Position numbers and translations under genes: made by a program
Shown here: positions 1 through 4,257 of the stretch, in pieces
How positions within the stretch are numbered: position 1 is the first letter of the stretch
Layout: every line of letters begins with the position of its first letter
Source: Verrucomicrobiota bacterium
GTDB lineage: Bacteria; Verrucomicrobiota; Verrucomicrobiia; Verrucomicrobiales; Verrucomicrobiaceae
DNA: 7,965 bases
Reading direction: 5' to 3'
Assembly: GCA_023429545.1 (NCBI GenBank)
Contig: JAEYUU010000714.1
Location: 1 to 7,965, forward strand
The notes under the pieces: generated by a model
What the model was told of the DNA's origin: nothing
The model's database searches: none
What the model saw: only the letters and a program-made list of their open reading frames with translations

Positions 1-848
1 AAGCACGGCATCTGGAAGCGCAGGGCTTCCGGCACATCCTGCTGGTGGCAGGCGAGCACCCCAAGTTTGTTTCCAACGGCTACCTTGAGGAATGCATCCG
101 TGCCATCAAGCCCTTCATCCCCACGGTGGGCATTGAGGTCGGCCCCATGGAGCAGCCCGAGTACGAACGCATGGTGCATGCAGGCTCCGAAGGCCTCGTG
201 GTGTATCAGGAAACATACGACCGCGCGGCCTACAATGAATACCACACCGCTGGTCCGAAGAAGGATTTTGACTGGCGGCTGGAATGCCCGGAACGTGGAT
301 ATGCGGGTGGTTTCCGGCGCATCGGCCTTGGTGCGTTGCTCGGACTCGCCGACTGGCGCACGGAGGCACTCGGCCTCGCGGCGCACCTTGAGTACATGCA
401 GAATCACGGATGGAAAGCCAGCTACACCATCTCCTTCCCACGACTGCGCCCGGCGGCAGGCAGCTTTGAACCAAAGCACCCCGTGGATGACGCAAAGTTC
501 ATCCAGCTTCTCTGTGCCTTCCGCCTCTGCTTCCCGCAGGTGGGCATCGTACTGAGCACGCGTGAATCTCCTGCCCTGCGTGATGCGCTACTGCCCATCT
601 GCGTCACCACCATGAGCGCGGGCAGCCACACGGAGCCTGGCGGCTACACGGGTGAAGGGCGGGATGACCTGCACCTTACGGTGAAGGGTCGTCGTGTGGA
701 GCTTCAGCAAAAGTCCGCGTGTGATGAGGCCACGGGACAGTTTGATATTTCGGACCATCGCAGTCCTCAGGAGATCTCTTCGCTGCTCACCCAGCGCGGC
801 TTTGATCCTGTGTGGAAGGATTGGGACGAAGCCATCCTGCAGGCTTGA
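1..848 (+). CDS. thiH: 2-iminoacetate synthase ThiH, 5'-truncated by window edge
   Basis: This is the C-terminal part (281 codons, reading frame from position 3) of the radical SAM tyrosine lyase ThiH. The enzyme cleaves tyrosine to p-cresol and dehydroglycine (2-iminoacetate), which ThiG uses to build the thiazole ring of thiamine in the cytoplasm. Segments typical of the family are visible: GFRHILLVAGEH near the edge, VYQETY (about 198-215), IGLGALLGL (about 321-347), SFPRLRP (about 433-453), LSTRESP, EPGGY, QFDISDHRS (738-764) and the terminal PVWKDW. E. coli ThiH is about 377 residues, so roughly 95 N-terminal residues are outside the window, including the CX3CX2C iron-sulfur motif; the true start cannot be seen. 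An apparent GTG at 45 is only an internal valine. About 20-25 residues between EPGGY and QFDISDHRS seem extra compared with the homologues I remember. Other thi genes may lie upstream, but this is not visible. Confidence 0.95.
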   Translation, partial: ARHLEAQGFRHILLVAGEHPKFVSNGYLEECIRAIKPFIPTVGIEVGPMEQPEYERMVHAGSEGLVVYQETYDRAAYNEYHTAGPKKDFDWRLECPERGYAGGFRRIGLGALLGLADWRTEALGLAAHLEYMQNHGWKASYTISFPRLRPAAGSFEPKHPVDDAKFIQLLCAFRLCFPQVGIVLSTRESPALRDALLPICVTTMSAGSHTEPGGYTGEGRDDLHLTVKGRRVELQQKSACDEATGQFDISDHRSPQEISSLLTQRGFDPVWKDWDEAILQA

Positions 849-911
849 ATCCGGAATCTGCAGCCACTTAGGAACGCAAGAGGCTGAAGAGGAACCCTCA
901 ACAGCTGATTC
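849..911. other. Convergent intergenic gap, no terminator seen
   Basis: These 63 bases separate the stop codon of thiH (plus strand) from the stop codon of the hydrolase (minus strand). A bidirectional terminator would be expected here. I find only short palindromes (TCCGGA, CTGCAG, CAGCTG) and no GC-rich stem followed by a T run on either strand. Termination may be Rho-dependent or occur inside the neighbouring genes. Confidence 0.6.
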
Positions 912-2135
912 TCACTTCACCGTGATCTCCAGCGCGAGTTTGTTCGTGCCTTCCTTCACTTCATAGGTGAGTTCCTCGGTGGCATCGGGTGTGGCCTTCG
1001 TGGTGTTCATCACGCCCGTATTGTTCGCGTCCACAATGTTCGTGAGGTTCGCGGTGCTGAAGGTCACCTTCAGCTTGTTCTTCCCGATCACCGCGCCATC
1101 ACGGGCAGGAAGCTGGAACTTGCCATTCATGAGCCGCGCGGCGGCCACGGGCGCCACAGGATCATCGGAGGTGAAGATGACAGTCCCCCAGGTGCCCGGA
1201 GTGCCATTGACGTTCACGGTGCCCTCCACCGCGGCGCGCTTGGCGGGCTTCAGCCAGCCATTGTTGCGAAGCCAGTCGGTGAGATGCTGGCTCCAGGTGG
1301 AAAGCACCGGATCGCCGAGATTCAGACCCACGCCATGCGGCCCACGCTGGTAGATGTGCATTTCCGCAGGGACCTTGTTCTTGCGCAGCGCGAGGTAGAA
1401 CTGCACGGCATTCTCCGCCGGTACCACAGTGTCCTCGTCCGTCTGGAAGATGAAGGTCGGCGGGGTATGCGGTGACACATTGCGGTAGTTGGTGAGATCG
1501 CGGGCGAGTTCCTCATTGTCCTTCTGGTCGCCGAGGAGGTTATTGCGCGAGCCCCGGTGCATGAACTCGTCCGACATTGAAATCACCGGGTAGCAGAGCA
1601 TCAGGAAGTCCGGTCGCGAGCTGAGCTTGTCGATGGGATCCTTCGCATTCGGGTCACCGTTGTCAAAGAGTGTGCCCACAGTGCTGGCCAGGTGCCCGCC
1701 CGCGCTGAAGCCAATGAGGCCAATGCGATTCTTGTCGATCTTGTACTTCTCCGCGTTGGCCCGTGCCCAGCGCACAGCGCGTTTCGCATCATTCATCTCG
1801 ATGGGATGATGATAGCCCTGCGTGCCAAGGCGATAGAAGCAGACAAAAGCCGTCACGCCCAGCCGGTTGAAGTACTGTGCGATCTGCTTGCCCTCATGGT
1901 CCGCGGCAAGTCCACCGTAACCGCCACCGGGCAACACCACGACGCCGGCTCCACAGGACTGCGTGGTGGGAAGATACACTTCCACACGAGGGGTGTCTTC
2001 CGGGCGTGTGCCCTTCGAGCCCGGTGCACCATCCGGCCACAGCACGATGGATTCAGGAGCGGCAGACAAAGCACCCGCCATGAACGCCATGGCGAAGGCA
2101 ACGGAAACGAAACGGCGGAGTGGCGCAGGATGCAT
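912..2135 (-). CDS. Secreted alpha/beta-hydrolase (BD-FAE-like esterase) with C-terminal beta-sandwich domain
   Basis: A 407-residue exported serine hydrolase, probably a carbohydrate or acyl esterase. Residues 1-26 look like a Sec signal peptide: RR in the n-region, a hydrophobic VSVAFAMAFMAGAL stretch, and cleavage near ALSA/A. The hydrolase domain spans about 27-297. It has the oxyanion-hole loop LPGGGYGG (68-75), the nucleophile elbow GFSAGGH (Ser144), a probable acid DEDTVVP (Asp235) and the base in GPHGVG (His267). This order and spacing fit the BD-FAE/dienelactone-hydrolase-like esterases annotated near plant-polysaccharide enzymes. Residues about 301-407 form an extra domain beginning EGTVNVNGTPGTWGTVIF, which resembles carboxypeptidase-regulatory-like (transthyretin-type) beta sandwiches. 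I chose ATG 2135 because it gives a normal signal peptide. An in-frame GTG at 2171 overlaps the upstream lipoprotein stop as GTGA and would add 12 residues. The gene is probably co-transcribed with the lipoprotein gene. The substrate is unknown. Confidence 0.88.
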   Translation of the reverse strand: MHPAPLRRFVSVAFAMAFMAGALSAAPESIVLWPDGAPGSKGTRPEDTPRVEVYLPTTQSCGAGVVVLPGGGYGGLAADHEGKQIAQYFNRLGVTAFVCFYRLGTQGYHHPIEMNDAKRAVRWARANAEKYKIDKNRIGLIGFSAGGHLASTVGTLFDNGDPNAKDPIDKLSSRPDFLMLCYPVISMSDEFMHRGSRNNLLGDQKDNEELARDLTNYRNVSPHTPPTFIFQTDEDTVVPAENAVQFYLALRKNKVPAEMHIYQRGPHGVGLNLGDPVLSTWSQHLTDWLRNNGWLKPAKRAAVEGTVNVNGTPGTWGTVIFTSDDPVAPVAAARLMNGKFQLPARDGAVIGKNKLKVTFSTANLTNIVDANNTGVMNTTKATPDATEELTYEVKEGTNKLALEITVK

Positions 2136-2167
2136 AGGAACGATGTGAAATGAGAAATGACGAAGCT

Positions 2168-2617
2168 TCACCTCAATGAGGCACGAATGAGACGCGATGA
2201 AAGCACCTCATCATGCGGCGACTCTGAAAAAGCACCACGCGACGTCTCGCGCACGAACTTGAAAACATCCCAGGCAGACGGTCCCTCGTCCGCTGACGCC
2301 TGGGCGCCCAGTCGCGTGGCGCCCGCGGCGATGCGGTACGGCGCGGCGTACATGAACTTCACCTCCAGCACGAAATCCGGATCCAGGCGGAACCGCTCCA
2401 CCCCTGTCAGCGCGGAGTCGTCACCCGGCCCATGCGGAGGGGTGACCTGGCGCATCTTGGGAAAGGCGCGCTGCAATTGCGCCCGGGTCGCTCCCTTGCC
2501 CAGCACGCCCAGCGTCTGCTTGTAGGTGGTCTCCCGCTCACGCAGTCCCGCGGTCTGCGGTGATGTGGCGCAGCCGGCAAGAGTGACAACGAGAAGCAGG
2601 GCGATGAGGGCTCGCAT
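2168..2617 (-). CDS. Small lipoprotein of unknown function
   Basis: A 149-residue predicted lipoprotein. The N-terminus has a basic residue, a hydrophobic run and the lipobox LAGC (residues 13-16), so Cys16 should be lipidated after cleavage by signal peptidase II. The +2 residue is Ala, not Asp, which by the Lol sorting rule would favour the outer membrane. The mature part starts with a short charged segment (about 24-35). Next comes LGKGATRAQLQRAFP (about 37-51), which faintly recalls the helix opening of BamE/SmpA-like lipoproteins, then a likely beta-rich middle (VLEVKFMYAAPYRI). The rest is charged and I do not recognise it. ATG 2617 is chosen over a longer frame back to 2665 because only this start gives a compact signal sequence. 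The gene lies 32 bases upstream of the hydrolase on the same strand, so the two are probably one transcript. No specific function can be assigned. Confidence 0.78.
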   Translation of the reverse strand: MRALIALLLVVTLAGCATSPQTAGLRERETTYKQTLGVLGKGATRAQLQRAFPKMRQVTPPHGPGDDSALTGVERFRLDPDFVLEVKFMYAAPYRIAAGATRLGAQASADEGPSAWDVFKFVRETSRGAFSESPHDEVLSSRLIRASLR

Positions 2618-2644
2618 GCACGCATCTGACCAAAAGCCCCAGTC

Positions 2645-2682
2645 TCTGGCAAGCCCGCCGCGCAACTTCTTCGCTTGGCAGA
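2645..2682. promoter_or_regulatory. Imperfect inverted repeat between divergent genes, possible operator
   Basis: The arms TCTGGCAAGC (2645-2654) and GCTTGGCAGA (2673-2682) are reverse complements at 9 of 10 positions and are separated by 18 bases. The pair sits in the 92-base gap between the divergent lipoprotein and SUMF1-domain genes. The right arm contains the plus-strand -35-like TTGGCA. The left arm, read on the minus strand, contains TTGCCA (2652-2647), followed after 17 bases by a poor -10 match, TCAGAT (2629-2624). A dimeric regulator could bind here and affect both directions, but the symmetry may simply reflect two similar -35 boxes back to back, or chance. Confidence 0.3.
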
Positions 2683-2702
2683 AGGGCCGGGCAGGCTAGC
2701 AT
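2675..2702 (+). promoter_or_regulatory. Candidate sigma70-type promoter for the SUMF1-glycosyltransferase-isomerase operon
   Basis: TTGGCA (2675-2680, 5 of 6 to TTGACA) and TAGCAT (2697-2702, 4 of 6 to TATAAT) are separated by 16 bases. Transcription would start about 6-8 bases past the -10 box, at roughly 2708-2710, which coincides with the ATG at 2710. The transcript would then be leaderless or nearly so, which fits the absence of a Shine-Dalgarno sequence before this gene. The -10 match is only fair and the surrounding DNA is GC-rich, so this is tentative. Confidence 0.35.
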
Positions 2703-2709
2703 CGCGCCC

Positions 2710-4224
2710 ATGAGCATCACCCGCCTGTTTCTGGGCACGCTTGCCGCCGCACTGGTATCCTCTGGCCTCCCCGCCGCGGAGCCGACCCTCGCCCTCGATC
2801 TGGGCGGGAATGTGAAGATGGACTTGGTACTCATCCCCAAGGGCGGCTTCATGCAGGGGTCACCTGATACCGAGCCCGAACGCGGCGGTGACGAGGCCCG
2901 GCGCTTCGTGAACTTCTCAAACGACTGGTACATGGGCAAAACCGCGGTCACCCGGGCCCAGTGGGAACGCTTCGCCTCCGAGACTGGATACCGCACGGAG
3001 GCGGAAAGCGGACCCAGCGGTGGATTCGGCTGGGACGGCAAGGCGCTGGTGCAGGCCAAACAATACACCTGGCGCAGTCCCGGTTTTCCCCAGGATGGCA
3101 CGCACCCGGTGTGCATCATCACGTACCCGGACGCGGAAGCGTTCTGCAAATGGCTGGCCAAAAAATCGGGGCGAAAAATCAGCCTGCCTACCGAGGCCCA
3201 GTGGGAATACGCCTGCCGCGCGGGCACCACCACGGCATGGCACTCAGAGAGCGATGACCCGGCCGTCGCCAATGAGGTCGCCTGGCACAAGGGCAATGCC
3301 GGCAATGCCACCCATCCCGCAGCGTCCACCAAGCCCAATGGCTGGGGATTGTACATCGGCGGCAATGTGGCGGAGTGGTGCCAGGACTGGTATGCCCCCT
3401 ATGGAAGCGGCCCCATCACCGACCCGGTGCAGACCAACCAGAATCTCTCGGACAAACCCCGGCGGGTGCTGCGCGGCGGGTCATGGAATCGAGATCCGAA
3501 GAATACTCGGAGCGCCGCCCGCTTCCGTGCAGACGCACGCAGCCGCAACGCAGACATCGGCTTTCGTATTGTCGCAGCGACGGCACGCACCTCTTTTCCT
3601 CAAGCAGAATCAGACGCTCCGCTGCTGCCGCGATCGCAGCCACGCTCTTCCACCACAGGCTCGCAGCCTGCCCCCCCTGCGGTGCCCGTTTCTGTACAAG
3701 GTCACGAAGCAACCGCCACGAAGCCCCAGGGCACGTTCTTCGATGCCGCAGTCGGATTCGTCTGCTGCATCGGTCTTCCCCTGCTGGTGCTGGGCGGCGC
3801 GATCTATGTGATCGTCAAGAAGGCAGGCTGGAATGCGAGGGTCACTGCAGCACCTGGAGGCGGAACGACTGCGAAGTCTGTGGCCGACGCTCTAAGCAAA
3901 CCGAGCGTCATGCGTGGCATGCCAAAGATCCGCATTGCGGATGACGGATTCTGGATGCTTCTGGATGTGCTGCAAAACTCACCCATCGAGTATGTCTTCC
4001 GTCCCAAGGGTGGCATGGAAGCCCGGGGAACGGTGAACTACCAGCCCGGTCCGGAGGGGCAGTTCGTCTACACAGGTGTCCGCCCCGAAAGCGTACGCGT
4101 GGTCAGCGCGGGCGGCGTGCCGATGGATGATGTGTTCACGTCCGGTTCCAGCAGCCCTTCCCCCCTCTCGAGCGATCGGCGTGACGATGACAATTCACCG
4201 CCCCGCTATCCCTCCGCGTATTGA
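2710..4224 (+). CDS. Exported SUMF1/FGE-sulfatase-domain protein with membrane segment and unassigned C-terminal domain
   Basis: A 504-residue protein. Residues 1-23 look like a Sec signal peptide ending near LPAA/E. Residues about 34-289 are a formylglycine-generating-enzyme (SUMF1) fold: LIPKGGFMQGSPDTEP (41-56), MGKTAVTRAQWERF (75-88), ISLPTEAQWEYACRAGT (157-173), GGNVAEWCQDWY (217-228), RRVLRGGSWN (251-260), and the ending IGFRIV. True FGE, which converts sulfatase Cys to formylglycine, needs two cysteines just after GGSW/Y; here those positions are Arg261 and Thr266, so sulfatase activation is unlikely. A Pro/Ser/Thr-rich linker (about 300-340) leads to a membrane helix (about 346-370) followed by KKAGWNAR. 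By the positive-inside rule this puts the SUMF1 domain outside the cytoplasm and the C-terminus inside. Residues about 405-470 look like a small beta-rich domain (DGFWMLLDVL, GQFVYTGVRPESVRVV) that I cannot name. It is the probable first gene of the operon, with no Shine-Dalgarno sequence. Confidence 0.88.
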   Translation: MSITRLFLGTLAAALVSSGLPAAEPTLALDLGGNVKMDLVLIPKGGFMQGSPDTEPERGGDEARRFVNFSNDWYMGKTAVTRAQWERFASETGYRTEAESGPSGGFGWDGKALVQAKQYTWRSPGFPQDGTHPVCIITYPDAEAFCKWLAKKSGRKISLPTEAQWEYACRAGTTTAWHSESDDPAVANEVAWHKGNAGNATHPAASTKPNGWGLYIGGNVAEWCQDWYAPYGSGPITDPVQTNQNLSDKPRRVLRGGSWNRDPKNTRSAARFRADARSRNADIGFRIVAATARTSFPQAESDAPLLPRSQPRSSTTGSQPAPPAVPVSVQGHEATATKPQGTFFDAAVGFVCCIGLPLLVLGGAIYVIVKKAGWNARVTAAPGGGTTAKSVADALSKPSVMRGMPKIRIADDGFWMLLDVLQNSPIEYVFRPKGGMEARGTVNYQPGPEGQFVYTGVRPESVRVVSAGGVPMDDVFTSGSSSPSPLSSDRRDDDNSPPRYPSAY

Positions 4225-4257
4225 GATTTGGAACGTGCTCCATCGCCACCCTCGGAC

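Noticed and set aside
2618..2665. Longer N-terminus of the lipoprotein from 2665
   Set aside because: It would put 16 residues, including Trp and acidic residues, before the lipoprotein signal sequence and overlap the candidate promoter region.
2538..3365. Minus-strand open frame (275 codons) crossing the divergent region into the SUMF1 gene
   Set aside because: It overlaps both the lipoprotein start and the SUMF1 coding region, is Cys/Pro/Arg-rich and has no recognisable domain.
3020..3811. Plus-strand open frame (263 codons) in another frame of the SUMF1 gene
   Set aside because: It is a Pro/Arg-rich shadow of the SUMF1 frame, which carries the conserved motifs.
4228..4257. TTG start at 4228 for the glycosyltransferase
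   Set aside because: It adds ten residues (ERAPSPPSD) that look non-conserved, and offers no better ribosome site than ATG 4258.
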